Below are positions 26,755-34,925 of a DNA stretch of 64,000 nt, piece by piece. Numbering within the stretch: position 1 is the stretch's first letter; each line of letters begins with the position of its first letter. Both the position numbers and the translations under genes were made by a program. The stretch is from NCBI GenBank assembly GCA_026224775.1, contig JAMFRP010000033.1, positions 55,789-119,788 on the forward strand. The letters run 5' to 3'. The notes beneath the pieces were generated by a model. That model saw nothing but the letters and a program-made list of their open reading frames with translations, searched no databases and was not told the origin of the DNA. The DNA comes from Bacteroidota bacterium. Its GTDB lineage: Bacteria > Bacteroidota > Bacteroidia > Sphingobacteriales > Sphingobacteriaceae.

Positions 26755-29700
26755 TTAAAATTTAATATCAATGTTTAGTAAAAACTGGCGGTTATCCGGA
26801 TACTTGAAATCGGCAACACCTGGCGTAACAAAATTACCCGGGGTTATAGTTGTTGCAGGATCCTGGCCCAGATAGCGGGTGAACGTATAAACATTATCGG
26901 CACTTAGTGATAGGTTGATATCGCTTAAGTTAAGTCTTTGAGCAAAAGCTTTTGGCAATGAGTAACCGAAAGCAACGTTCCTTAAGCTTAAATAGCTGCC
27001 ATTTTTAAGATACCTTGTTGATACCGAAGTTGAATTGGTATTATTTTCAGGGCTTGGCTCAGTGGCTATATCGCCAGGATGAGTCCATACGCTGCTACCT
27101 TTAGGCAAAACTATCTGGTTTAACAATGGCTCGCTGCCATCATTTTCAACTTCGGCAAGGTTAGCGTTATAAACCTTATTACCATACAGGAAGTAAGTAT
27201 TAATTCTCAGGAAGAATTTCTTGTACCTGAATTCGTTATTAAAACCTCCCTGGAATTTAGGCAATGCTGAACCTTGTTCCTGCAAAGTTGCAGAAGCATA
27301 ATTAGACGTTAAAGAAGTTGATGTTACTTTACCATTCGCATCTTTGTTTTGAACGAGCCATTGTGGTGCGCCAGTTTGCGGGTTTACACCCTCCCATGTA
27401 GGCATGTAAAACTCATACAAATTGCCACCTGTGCGGTATATTTGTGATACAGCATCTTCGCCGGTTGAAATAACTGTTGAAGGAAAATCCTGCAGTTTGT
27501 TATTGTTAAAGCTGATGTTAAAGTCTGTAGTCCACTGGAAATCTTTATTCTTAATATTTTGGCTGCTGATAGCAAACTCTAAACCATTGTTAAGTACCTG
27601 TCCGGTATTCTCCCACTTAGTTTCAAACCCAACTGATAATGGTTGAGCAACCTGTAACAGTAAGTTTTTAGTAACGTTGTGGTAAGCATCAACAGTGATG
27701 TTAATACGGTGAAATAAACCAATATCAAAACCTGCATCTAACTGGTGTTTACTTTCCCATGTTAAGTTAGGGCTTTCTAATTGTAGTGGTGTTGCACCTA
27801 CAGCTGAATTATATTGGCTGGTAAGTGAATACAAACCCAAATACCTTGATGCACCAATATCCTGCGTACCTGTTATACCATAGCTTAAACGTAGTTTTAA
27901 ATTATCAACTGTGTGGCTGTCCTTTAAAAAGTCTTCGTTGCTTACTAACCAGCCAGCTGATATGGAAGGGAACGTGCCATATTTATTACCGGGAGCGAAT
28001 GCTGATGAACCATCAACCCTGTATGAACCACTTAAGAAGTAACGGTCTTCATAGCTATAGTTCACTTGTGATAAATAGGATAAAATTGACGGACTGTCGG
28101 GTGAACCATTTACGGCCTGGCTGTTTGCAACAACATCTAAAGATGAAAGACCGATCGGTAAACCTTTACCTGAGGCGCCAACAGTGTTAGTTTGGCTGCC
28201 TTCAAACTCTACCCCTGCTAAACCATTAATAGCACTTTTACCGAATTTGAAATCAAATTTCAATAAGTTGGTTGATATACCACCATAATCGTAAGTGCTT
28301 TGATCGTTTAGATAACCGGTACCATGATATACGCCTTCAACTTCCGGGCTATAAAATGTAGAACTATAATAGTAAGAAGCTGAGCCACGATTAGTTGTAC
28401 TAAATGACAACCAAGGTGTTATAGGTAAGTTTAAAGCGAGATCATAATTAATATCGAAACTTTTGAACGGATGATCTGAATTATCTATGGTATTAATTGG
28501 GTTTGTTTTATCCCTCGACCACCATGTGAATTTAGAATTACCATCAACATAAATGGCGTTATGATTAGCATCATAAGGATTATCCCAAGGCAAGTTTAAA
28601 TAAGCGTAATAAATATCATTATAATCATAGCTCTTACCTTCGCTACCGCTAATATTAATATTATTAGTAAGAGTTATCTTGTCTGTAAAATGATAAGTAT
28701 TGTTAGACCTCAAGTTAACACGCTTATAGTCCGTATTCATAAAAGTTCCACCTTCGTCGTAAAAAGTAGCGCCGAAATAGTAATCGTTTTTAGCGGTTTT
28801 ACCCATTGCCGAAAAATAGTAATTCTCAACAGGGGCCGGTTTAAACATGGTAGTTAACCAATTGGTATTGGTATTTAATATAGAAGCCGGGCGTTCAGAT
28901 TGAAACTGCACCAAATCAATCACATAACTATTACCAGTTGCTCCCGGAATGTAATCGCGGAACAGTTGTTTCTGGTTTTGATACAGCTCGCTGCTGTTCA
29001 TCATAGTCATGGTACCAAAATCCGGGGTTCTGAAACCGGTTACGGCTTTAAACTCGTATTGAGTTTTATCGCCTTTAGCTTTCTTAGTAGTGATAATGAT
29101 TACGCCACCGTTAGCTTGTGAACCATAAATAGCAGTTGCGCCCGCATCCTTTAATACAGTAACACTTTCCACATCATTAGGGTCATAATCACCGCCAATG
29201 ATACCATCTACTACAATTAGGGGGGCTTGTGCAGCATTTACAGATGATACACCTCTCAGCCTGATCTCGGATACGCTACCCGGAGCACCTGAAGAGTTTA
29301 CTACCTGTAAACCTGATACCTTACCTTGCAGCATTTCTCCGATATCATCTGAAGTAACATCTTTCAGTTTTTCTGCTGATACCACGCTGATTGCGCTGGT
29401 TAAGTTACCTTTCTTTTGGGATGAATAACCGGTAACAACAACTTCTCCAAGTTGCTTGTTATCTTCTTCCATTACAACTGAAAGTTTGTTTTGATCGGCG
29501 GCAACCGGGATAACTTTGGTAATGTATCCAATTGAGTGAGCTTCAAGGATAACAGCACCCGGTGTCACATTAATTGAGAAAAAGCCATCAGGGCCCGACG
29601 CTACCGCGCCTTTAGTAGTGCCTTGTAATTGAATAACAACTCCTGGCATGGAGGAGCCATCTTTGGCTGTAACCTTTCCTTTTACTACCCTTTCCTGGGC

Positions 29701-29763
29701 ATAAAGGTTACAATAGCTAACTACTAATAAAAGAAAGAGTAAGAGTTTTTTCAAATTAAACAT
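26755..29763 (-). CDS. SusC/RagA family TonB-linked outer-membrane transporter
   Basis: A TonB-dependent importer for oligosaccharides. In 1002 residues: signal peptide (1-22), a carboxypeptidase-D regulatory-like domain (RVVKGKVTAKDGSSMPGVVI, 25-105), a plug domain starting LGEVVVTGYSSQKKG near 106 with LRGVSSVNAAQAPLIVVDG, then the 22-strand barrel ending in an aromatic residue (LLNIDIKF). No N-terminal anti-sigma interaction (STN) domain is visible, so regulation is not via a SusC-linked ECF sigma/anti-sigma pair; this fits the LacI-type regulator and operators upstream. The 5' leader is long, about 155 nt. Confidence 0.95.
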   Translation of the reverse strand: MFNLKKLLLFLLLVVSYCNLYAQERVVKGKVTAKDGSSMPGVVIQLQGTTKGAVASGPDGFFSINVTPGAVILEAHSIGYITKVIPVAADQNKLSVVMEEDNKQLGEVVVTGYSSQKKGNLTSAISVVSAEKLKDVTSDDIGEMLQGKVSGLQVVNSSGAPGSVSEIRLRGVSSVNAAQAPLIVVDGIIGGDYDPNDVESVTVLKDAGATAIYGSQANGGVIIITTKKAKGDKTQYEFKAVTGFRTPDFGTMTMMNSSELYQNQKQLFRDYIPGATGNSYVIDLVQFQSERPASILNTNTNWLTTMFKPAPVENYYFSAMGKTAKNDYYFGATFYDEGGTFMNTDYKRVNLRSNNTYHFTDKITLTNNINISGSEGKSYDYNDIYYAYLNLPWDNPYDANHNAIYVDGNSKFTWWSRDKTNPINTIDNSDHPFKSFDINYDLALNLPITPWLSFSTTNRGSASYYYSSTFYSPEVEGVYHGTGYLNDQSTYDYGGISTNLLKFDFKFGKSAINGLAGVEFEGSQTNTVGASGKGLPIGLSSLDVVANSQAVNGSPDSPSILSYLSQVNYSYEDRYFLSGSYRVDGSSAFAPGNKYGTFPSISAGWLVSNEDFLKDSHTVDNLKLRLSYGITGTQDIGASRYLGLYSLTSQYNSAVGATPLQLESPNLTWESKHQLDAGFDIGLFHRINITVDAYHNVTKNLLLQVAQPLSVGFETKWENTGQVLNNGLEFAISSQNIKNKDFQWTTDFNISFNNNKLQDFPSTVISTGEDAVSQIYRTGGNLYEFYMPTWEGVNPQTGAPQWLVQNKDANGKVTSTSLTSNYASATLQEQGSALPKFQGGFNNEFRYKKFFLRINTYFLYGNKVYNANLAEVENDGSEPLLNQIVLPKGSSVWTHPGDIATEPSPENNTNSTSVSTRYLKNGSYLSLRNVAFGYSLPKAFAQRLNLSDINLSLSADNVYTFTRYLGQDPATTITPGNFVTPGVADFKYPDNRQFLLNIDIKF

Positions 29764-29847
29764 AGTTGATTTGTTAATAGAACGTTAACGGATAGGGTCA
29801 TTTTAGTTTGGTTTTTTATTAGGTGGAAATAGATTAAATAGAAAAGT

Positions 29848-29865
29848 AGTGTGCTCGCATACGCA
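29848..29865. promoter_or_regulatory. LacI-type operator site 2 (susC leader)
   Basis: agtgtgctcgcatacgca; its reverse complement tgcgtatgcgagcacact aligns with the nahK site at 13 of 18 bases and shares the central CG. It lies about 60 bp downstream of the predicted susC transcription start, so it could act as a second operator, for example in looping or roadblock with site 1. Confidence 0.55.
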
Positions 29866-29926
29866 AAATTTAATTGTGTATAATATACAATATGTATTCA
29901 TTATTACACCTATTGTATCGTTAAAC

Positions 29927-29934
29927 CAAATATA
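29927..29934 (-). promoter_or_regulatory. -7 element of susC operon (TATATTTG)
   Basis: Minus-strand TATATTTG, identical to the nahK -7 element, 164 bp upstream of the susC ATG. The -33 region is occupied by operator site 1 instead of a clear TTTG. Confidence 0.6.
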
Positions 29935-29945
29935 TGTAAATTAAT

Positions 29946-29961
29946 TGCGTGTTCGCACACA
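29946..29961. promoter_or_regulatory. LacI-type operator site 1 (susC promoter)
   Basis: tgcgtgttcgcacaca, a near palindrome around CG (gtgttc/gcacac). It lies 12 bp from the -7 element. The half TTGCGTGTTCG matches the nahK site in 10 of 11 bases. Together with site 2 it explains part of the 371-bp gap between susC and the CBM9-like gene; the rest of that gap is AT-rich, plus the terminator at 30094. Confidence 0.6.
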
Positions 29962-30093
29962 TTAGATAAAAGTTTTTCATAAAAAAATAAACTTTTATGA
30001 TTTTAACAATAAACAGTGATTAATAAATCAAAAAACAACAAGTTAAATAACAATTATTTAACAAATTGGTAATGAATTAACAATCAACTAAGC

Positions 30094-30127
30094 GAAAAAG
30101 AATCAAATGGAGGTTTTGGTTGATTCT
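30094..30127 (-). terminator. Terminator of the lacI-CBM9-like unit
   Basis: An 8-bp stem (agaatcaa / ttgattct) is followed on the minus strand by ctttttcg. It lies 8 bp past the stop of the CBM9-like gene and separates it from the susC promoter region. Confidence 0.6.
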
Positions 30128-30134
30128 GCGCTGC

Positions 30135-30779
30135 TTACGCGAATGTGATTGTACCAAAAAACTGCGGTAAGTGAAAGTTTGGTTGAGGATAGTCTATGGC
30201 GTTCCAGCTGAGGAAATGCGGGGCAGGAAGATCATCGCCGCATTTAAAGAAATTCACCCGGCAATACAGCCCGGCTAATGGGCTTATAGTATTATGTATA
30301 AATAAGATAAAAGGAATGCTTAGAGTAAGCTCCCACGCTGTATTGCCTTTATCATTTGGCGTAGTAGTAATTGTATGGTGGCTTTTTATTTTGGAAATTA
30401 TTGATTCGCTCAGTATTTCACGATCATTATTATCTGATCCATAGCCAATTAGTGCAGTACCGATACGATTAAATTCCAAATTATAATAATTTCCATCATC
30501 ACCGAAGGCAACAAAAAACTCTACACAGCTGTCTTTATATACCGGGTCGTTTGTTTGAAGATAGTCGGCCTTAACGTATTTTTCAGTAACAAAATATTTC
30601 AGGAGGATGCTATCTTCGGTATATGCCATAGCGAAGGACACTACCGGCTTATAACCATCATTACTCCATAATAAGTTGTCAATGCTTTGCCTTTCGCTAT
30701 CGTTTAAAAATAAAGAAACACCGGTCATGCCATCATTAAGCTCTTGGTTTGAAATAAAGGCAATACGGAAATTTTTCAT
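30135..30779 (-). CDS. CBM9-like carbohydrate-binding protein without signal peptide
   Basis: The track start at 30785 is TTG; the ATG at 30779 two codons later is preferred (MKNFRIAFISNQEL). The 214-residue product is one CBM9/DOMON-like beta-sandwich: LKYFVTEKYVKADY, DPVYKDSCVEFFVAFGDD, YYNLEFNRIGTALIGYG, WELTLSIPF, and the C-terminal FHLPQFFGTITF. No signal peptide is visible, which is unusual for a sugar-binding module and suggests a cytosolic role or a non-classical route. It lies between lacI and susC, with its own operator 9 bp before the ATG. Confidence 0.72.
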   Translation of the reverse strand: MKNFRIAFISNQELNDGMTGVSLFLNDSERQSIDNLLWSNDGYKPVVSFAMAYTEDSILLKYFVTEKYVKADYLQTNDPVYKDSCVEFFVAFGDDGNYYNLEFNRIGTALIGYGSDNNDREILSESIISKIKSHHTITTTPNDKGNTAWELTLSIPFILFIHNTISPLAGLYCRVNFFKCGDDLPAPHFLSWNAIDYPQPNFHLPQFFGTITFA

Positions 30780-30787
30780 GGGCAAGC

Positions 30788-30805
30788 TGCGTGTACGGGC
30801 ACAAA
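30788..30805. promoter_or_regulatory. LacI-type operator site 4 (CBM9-like gene)
   Basis: tgcgtgtacgggcacaaa matches the nahK operator at 15 of 18 bases. It lies between the lacI stop and the CBM9-like ATG and overlaps the -7 element at 30802-30809 and the probable start of transcription, a position that fits direct repression. Confidence 0.6.
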
Positions 30806-30809
30806 GATA
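30802..30809 (-). promoter_or_regulatory. -7 element of CBM9-like gene (TATCTTTG)
   Basis: Minus-strand TATCTTTG, a full TAnnTTTG match, 22 bp upstream of the preferred ATG; it would give a very short leader. Confidence 0.45.
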
Positions 30810-30838
30810 ATTTATAATTAATAAATCAGCTTCAATAA

Positions 30839-31942
30839 TTAAATATTGGGGAACGAAGGATCTTTCTCGTCCAGAAAATAATTGAGGTTTTCCTTGGTGA
30901 CAATATCCAGCGGAAGGTATTTAAGTATAGGTACTTCTTTTTTAAACACCAAATGCTCTGCCAGTTGATAAATACCCCAGTATCCCTGCCCTTTCGGGTT
31001 CTGGTTGATAAGGAAGCTGATATTACCCTTCTCCAGGTAATGCAGGTTTGGTGGTATTAAATCGTATCCTATTAATTTAATGTGGGTGATGTGGCGCTGC
31101 TCTAAATATTTAGCTACATCATAAGCCTGCGAAGTAGTTACAAATATTTGTTTCAGATCCAGGGTTTGTTCAAAAATCTCGTCCAGTTTTTTGATAAAAC
31201 CCGATTGGCTTGCCCTCTTTAACTCAACCCTTAATATATTATATTGATGATCTAGGTTATTTTGGGCGAAGTAATTTTTGAAACCCTGTTCTTTTTTCAC
31301 CAAGTGCTGGGCATTGCTTATTTCCTCATCAATATGCGCTATTAATATAGAACATGGCGAAGGTTGCCCGTAATGCACCAATTTAGCGGCTACCTGCCCG
31401 CTTTGGTATGAATCCTGACCGATATAACTCAAGGGATCATAATCAGCTATCTGGGTATTGAAAAGCACAAACGGAATTCCGGCTGCTCTCCATTTTTCAA
31501 AAAATGTTAATGTTTCCTTATAATATATAGGTGACAGCAATATGCCATCAGGATTTTTTTGAGTGATTTCGTTTGCTTTGGCAACGTAAGCATCCACATC
31601 CTGCGGATCAAATACAAATTGCTCAACAGTAACACCATATTGTTTCAGGTCCTGTTCTGCCCTTTCAATGCCTGATTTAGGGGCCAGCCAAAAGTTATCA
31701 TAATTATAATCAGGAAGCAGGGCGGCAAAACGGTATTGTTTTTTTGAACCCAGCATACGAGCCATCATGTTTGGCTCATAGTTTAGTTCTTTGATGATTT
31801 TTAAGACACGCTCTTTTACGTCGTCGGCCACGCGGCCGCGATTATGTATAACCCTATCAACGGTACCGGTTGACACATTAGCTTTGAGCGCGATATCCTT
31901 TATACGTATTACCGAACTTTGCGAAACAGGTTTATTCTTCAT
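30839..31942 (-). CDS. LacI-family transcriptional regulator with periplasmic-binding-type sensor domain
   Basis: The track start at 32107 adds 55 residues of non-homologous sequence; the ATG at 31942 (MKNKPVSQSS) gives a 367-residue protein of normal length. The N-terminal LacI helix-turn-helix is IRIKDIALKANVSTGTVDRVI, then the hinge helix region ELNYEPNMMARMLGS. The C-terminal part is a type-1 periplasmic-binding fold (FAALLPDYNYDNFWLAPKSG, GILLSPIYYKE, LIGYDLIPPN, INQNPKGQGYWG) of the ABC-sugar-binding-like kind (Peripla_BP_4-type). It heads the PUL and is the obvious reader of the four TTGCGTGT-type operators. The ligand is probably a PUL sugar or sugar phosphate. Confidence 0.88.
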   Translation of the reverse strand: MKNKPVSQSSVIRIKDIALKANVSTGTVDRVIHNRGRVADDVKERVLKIIKELNYEPNMMARMLGSKKQYRFAALLPDYNYDNFWLAPKSGIERAEQDLKQYGVTVEQFVFDPQDVDAYVAKANEITQKNPDGILLSPIYYKETLTFFEKWRAAGIPFVLFNTQIADYDPLSYIGQDSYQSGQVAAKLVHYGQPSPCSILIAHIDEEISNAQHLVKKEQGFKNYFAQNNLDHQYNILRVELKRASQSGFIKKLDEIFEQTLDLKQIFVTTSQAYDVAKYLEQRHITHIKLIGYDLIPPNLHYLEKGNISFLINQNPKGQGYWGIYQLAEHLVFKKEVPILKYLPLDIVTKENLNYFLDEKDPSFPNI

Positions 31943-31959
31943 CACTGGATACAATATTA

Positions 31960-31985
31960 CAAATATCGATATTAAAATTGCGTGC
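31960..31985 (-). promoter_or_regulatory. Possible lacI promoter with operator half-site
   Basis: caaatatc (near -7, one mismatch) is followed 19 bp later by ttgcgtg, then a T-run and aaacaca. The spacing copies the susC arrangement, so this may be a degenerate autoregulatory site. Only the left half is conserved. Confidence 0.3.
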
Positions 31986-32147
31986 TTTTTTTTAAACACA
32001 TCAATATTATTACCTAAATCATAGAAACACTGTTGAAGATGCATTATTAAGTGGCATTGCGAGGCTAGGGTCGCGGAATAAAAACTCTCCCCGCCAATAA
32101 TATTCAAACCTGAAAACCTTTGGTCAACTTGTTAGTTTATTATCATT

Positions 32148-32699
32148 ATGGAAACTAACCGACTATCATCAACACTTGCAGCTGCGCTTAATGCGCAAAT
32201 GACAAACGAGGCACACAACTCACAGATATATCTTGCTTATGCCGCTTGGGCAAGCGAAAAAGGTTACGGCGGCGTCGCCAATTTTTTATTCAGGCACGCC
32301 AATGAAGAGCGCAACCATATGATGAAGTTTTTGGAGTATATCCTTAAACGAGGCGCCAAGGTTACTATTACCGAAATACCCGGCCCGGGAGCTAACCCAA
32401 CAAGCGTTAATGATTGCTTTGAGAAAGTATTTAAATACGAGGTACAAAACACCACCTCTATTTACAATATTGTAAATATAAGCATGGCCGAAAAAGACTG
32501 GGCCACCTGGAACTTTTTACAATGGTTTGTAAAAGAACAAACTGAAGAAGAAACCATGGCGATGGACCTGCTGGATAAAATAAAAGTGGCTGGCGGACCA
32601 AATGCTAAAGACGATGCTTTATTTGCGCTAGACAGCGAATTGGCTAAAACACCTGACGATGCTATACTAGCACAGGATGTTACCGTAGAAAAACCGTAA
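32148..32699 (+). CDS. Ferritin (non-haem, bacterial FtnA-like)
   Basis: Iron-storage protein of 183 residues, cytosolic. The four-helix diiron residues are visible: Glu in MTNEAHNSQIYLAYAAWA, the E-E-R-N-H motif in FRHANEERNHMMKF, and QWFVKEQTEEE in the third and fourth helices. An ATG start follows a 5' region without a clear Shine-Dalgarno sequence. It is transcribed divergently from lacI and followed by a strong terminator, so it is a single-gene unit unrelated to the PUL. Confidence 0.93.
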   Translation: METNRLSSTLAAALNAQMTNEAHNSQIYLAYAAWASEKGYGGVANFLFRHANEERNHMMKFLEYILKRGAKVTITEIPGPGANPTSVNDCFEKVFKYEVQNTTSIYNIVNISMAEKDWATWNFLQWFVKEQTEEETMAMDLLDKIKVAGGPNAKDDALFALDSELAKTPDDAILAQDVTVEKP

Positions 32700-32720
32700 T
32701 TATAAAACCTATATTTATTT

Positions 32721-32757
32721 AACTCCTGGCATTAAAATCGCCAGGAGTTATTTTTTT
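32721..32757 (+). terminator. Rho-independent terminator after ferritin
   Basis: A 10-bp perfect stem (aactcctggc / gccaggagtt) followed by attttttt, 21 bp after the ferritin stop. Confidence 0.88.
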
Positions 32758-32832
32758 GAAAATTTTACACGCTGCTAACCGGGCAGTCGTACAAGATCAC
32801 GATTTTTATAGATTATTATCGACCGGTTAATC

Positions 32833-33477
32833 ATGCATAAGAAACTGTTGTTATTATTTGTCCTATTGTTTAAACTATTACCAGCATTGGCGCAAACCGA
32901 CTGGAAGTTTAATAGTGAAAACGACGGGATAAAAATTTATACCAGCATCTTTCCTAATTCAAAAATAAAAGCAATTAGAGTGGAATGTGATTACAAAGCC
33001 ACACCGTCGCAATTTGTTGCAATTTTATTTGATATTAAGAATTCGCCGGAATGGCTTTATCACACCAAATTTTGTAAAGTATTTAAACAGGTTTCGCCAC
33101 AGGAGCTTTATTATTACTCAGAAGTTACTTTGCCCTGGCCGGCGGAAAACCGGGACTTTGTTTCGCACCTTACCGTAAACCAAAATCCAACTACTAAGGT
33201 TGTATTGGTTGATGGTCCGGCCGTGCCGGGATTTATCCCGGTAAGATCAGATATTGTACGTGTCGACCACTCAGGCAGTCAATGGGAAATTACGCCTTTA
33301 AATAATGATGAAATCAGGGTGATCTACACTTTGCATGTTGATCCCGGAGGCGCATTGCCTGCCTGGCTCATTAATATGTTCGCAACGGAAGCTCCGACGC
33401 AGATCTTTAAAAACTTAAAAACAGAGTTGCAAAAACCTACCTATAAAAACGCCACGCTTCCGTTCATTCAAAACTGA
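32833..33477 (+). CDS. Exported START-domain (StAR-related lipid transfer) protein
   Basis: A 214-residue protein with signal peptide (LLPALAQ, cleavage near residue 21). The mature part is a START/Bet v1-like domain: WKFNSENDGIKIYTS, IRVECDYKATPSQFVAILFD, EWLYHTKFCKVFKQV, YSEVTLPWPAENRDFV and GGALPAWLINMFATEAP. Such domains bind hydrophobic ligands in a helix-grip pocket; an exported form may bind lipids or polyketide-like molecules. Its stop codon abuts the stop of the convergent dehydrogenase gene with no spacer. Confidence 0.8.
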   Translation: MHKKLLLLFVLLFKLLPALAQTDWKFNSENDGIKIYTSIFPNSKIKAIRVECDYKATPSQFVAILFDIKNSPEWLYHTKFCKVFKQVSPQELYYYSEVTLPWPAENRDFVSHLTVNQNPTTKVVLVDGPAVPGFIPVRSDIVRVDHSGSQWEITPLNNDEIRVIYTLHVDPGGALPAWLINMFATEAPTQIFKNLKTELQKPTYKNATLPFIQN

Positions 33478-34422
33478 TCAGGAAGCCAGCCACTCTTCAA
33501 CGGCTTTAACGGTATCAGTATAAAATAGCTTGTATGTATTTTCGGTAACGTAACCAACATGCGATGTTGCCAGTAAATTATCCATTTTCCGGAAAGGATG
33601 ATCAGTAGGCAATGGCTCTGTGTTAAACACATCAATTGCAGCACCCGCAATTTTATGCTGCTCTAGTATTTCTATCAGTGCCGCCTCATCCACTAAGGGG
33701 CCACGGGAGGTATTAATAAAATAAGCCGTAGGTTTCATCAAGGATAAATCCTCTTTACCAACAATCCCCCTTGAGCGATCACTCAGTACCATGTGGATGG
33801 TAACAAAATCGGCCTGCTTAAATAATTCTTCCTTGCTAACCAATTGCGCGCCTGATTCGGCTGCCTTTTCTTGGGTAAGGTTCGGGCTCCAGGCAATTAC
33901 ATTCATATCAAAAGCCTTGGCATAAGCGGCAATTTTACTACCTACTCTGCCCATGCCTAAAATGCCCATGGTTTTACCTTTAAAATCGCCGCCGATAGTG
34001 GTTTGCCATCCACCTGATTTAAAGTTATTATTCTCCTGCGGGATATGCCTTGCTATGCCCATAATCAACGCCCAGGTCATCTCGGGTGCACCGCTTTCTA
34101 AATAGCCGGTGTATTTTAGGGTGATGCCAAACTCTTGGACCGCTTTTATATCAATGGATGCATTACGCATTCCAGTGGATACGATTAGTTTTAAATTGGG
34201 CAGCTGGGAAAGTATATTGCGGTTTAGCGGCGTTCTTTCGCGCATTACGCACACCACGTTAAAGGGTAGCAGGCGCTCAATTACTGTTTTTTCATCAGCA
34301 GTATGATCGGTAAATGCTTTTACCTCTGCTTTAGCAGTAATAGCCGACCAGTCAGCAAATTTGAAGGCTACCTGCTGGTAATCGTCCAGCACGGCAATTT
34401 TAACGGGCGAATTATTTATCAT
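33478..34422 (-). CDS. D-2-hydroxyacid dehydrogenase family protein
   Basis: A 314-residue NAD-dependent oxidoreductase. The nucleotide loop is GILGMGRVGSKIA (about residues 150-162). The catalytic Arg lies in INTSRGPLVDEAAL, the Glu in DVFNTEPLP and the His in ATSHVGYVT, all in the canonical order for phosphoglycerate-dehydrogenase-like enzymes. The substrate cannot be read from the sequence; it lacks an ACT or other regulatory domain. It converges with the START protein gene. Confidence 0.88.
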   Translation of the reverse strand: MINNSPVKIAVLDDYQQVAFKFADWSAITAKAEVKAFTDHTADEKTVIERLLPFNVVCVMRERTPLNRNILSQLPNLKLIVSTGMRNASIDIKAVQEFGITLKYTGYLESGAPEMTWALIMGIARHIPQENNNFKSGGWQTTIGGDFKGKTMGILGMGRVGSKIAAYAKAFDMNVIAWSPNLTQEKAAESGAQLVSKEELFKQADFVTIHMVLSDRSRGIVGKEDLSLMKPTAYFINTSRGPLVDEAALIEILEQHKIAGAAIDVFNTEPLPTDHPFRKMDNLLATSHVGYVTENTYKLFYTDTVKAVEEWLAS

Positions 34423-34511
34423 ATTATAGGCTTATATGGCGCTACAATATTACACGTTTTTTAACGGTATATGTTTCAATTAATACCGGTACAGGAATAA
34501 TTTATTCCTGC

Positions 34512-34772
34512 TTATTCCGCATGTACCTCATTATTTATGTCTTCACGTTCAACCATTATTTTGCATTCGCCTATCAACGCAGCTATAGCGCCTATGGCAG
34601 CCAGCATCGGCATAATTAAAACACCTATCAAGCCAAAGGTTAGCGGGAAGCTGGCTAATTCCTTATCGTATTTATCGTAGATGGTAATCTTGCGTACATT
34701 ACCTTCTGCTACTAGTTCTTTAACCTTTTTTACAAGGTTCTCTCCGTTGATGTGAAATGATTCTTTTGTCAT
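34512..34772 (-). CDS. DUF4342 small membrane-associated protein
   Basis: An 86-residue protein. Residues 5-45 are basic and mixed (GENLVKKVKELVAEGNVRKI), followed by one hydrophobic hairpin (FPLTFGLIGVLIMPMLAAIGAIAALIG) and an acidic end. The pattern matches DUF4342 (Gly-Asn-Val-Arg...P-L-T segment). Function unknown. It stands alone, upstream of the dehydrogenase on the same strand, with an 89-bp gap. Confidence 0.75.
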   Translation of the reverse strand: MTKESFHINGENLVKKVKELVAEGNVRKITIYDKYDKELASFPLTFGLIGVLIMPMLAAIGAIAALIGECKIMVEREDINNEVHAE

Positions 34773-34925
34773 GATGTTTGTTATTTATATAACAAAGGTA
34801 TATCAGCCTAAAAAAACGCCACTATATAAATCGGTGTGATGTAGCTTTTTATCGGTAAAATTGCAGATAATTCGGTGATTATCATCAGATACAAAACATA
34901 TCTACCTAAATAAACTTATACCAGC

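Noticed and set aside
27825-28190. 121-aa plus-strand ORF opposite susC
   Set aside because: Antisense shadow of the SusC barrel; residue mix is unlike a protein and no start context is visible.
26755-29763. SusC with anti-sigma-linked signalling domain
   Set aside because: No STN-type N-terminal domain and no ECF sigma or anti-sigma gene nearby, so that form of regulation was dropped.
31943-32107. N-terminal extension of the LacI ORF
   Set aside because: The 55 extra residues are not LacI-like; the ATG at 31942 gives normal family length with the HTH near the start.
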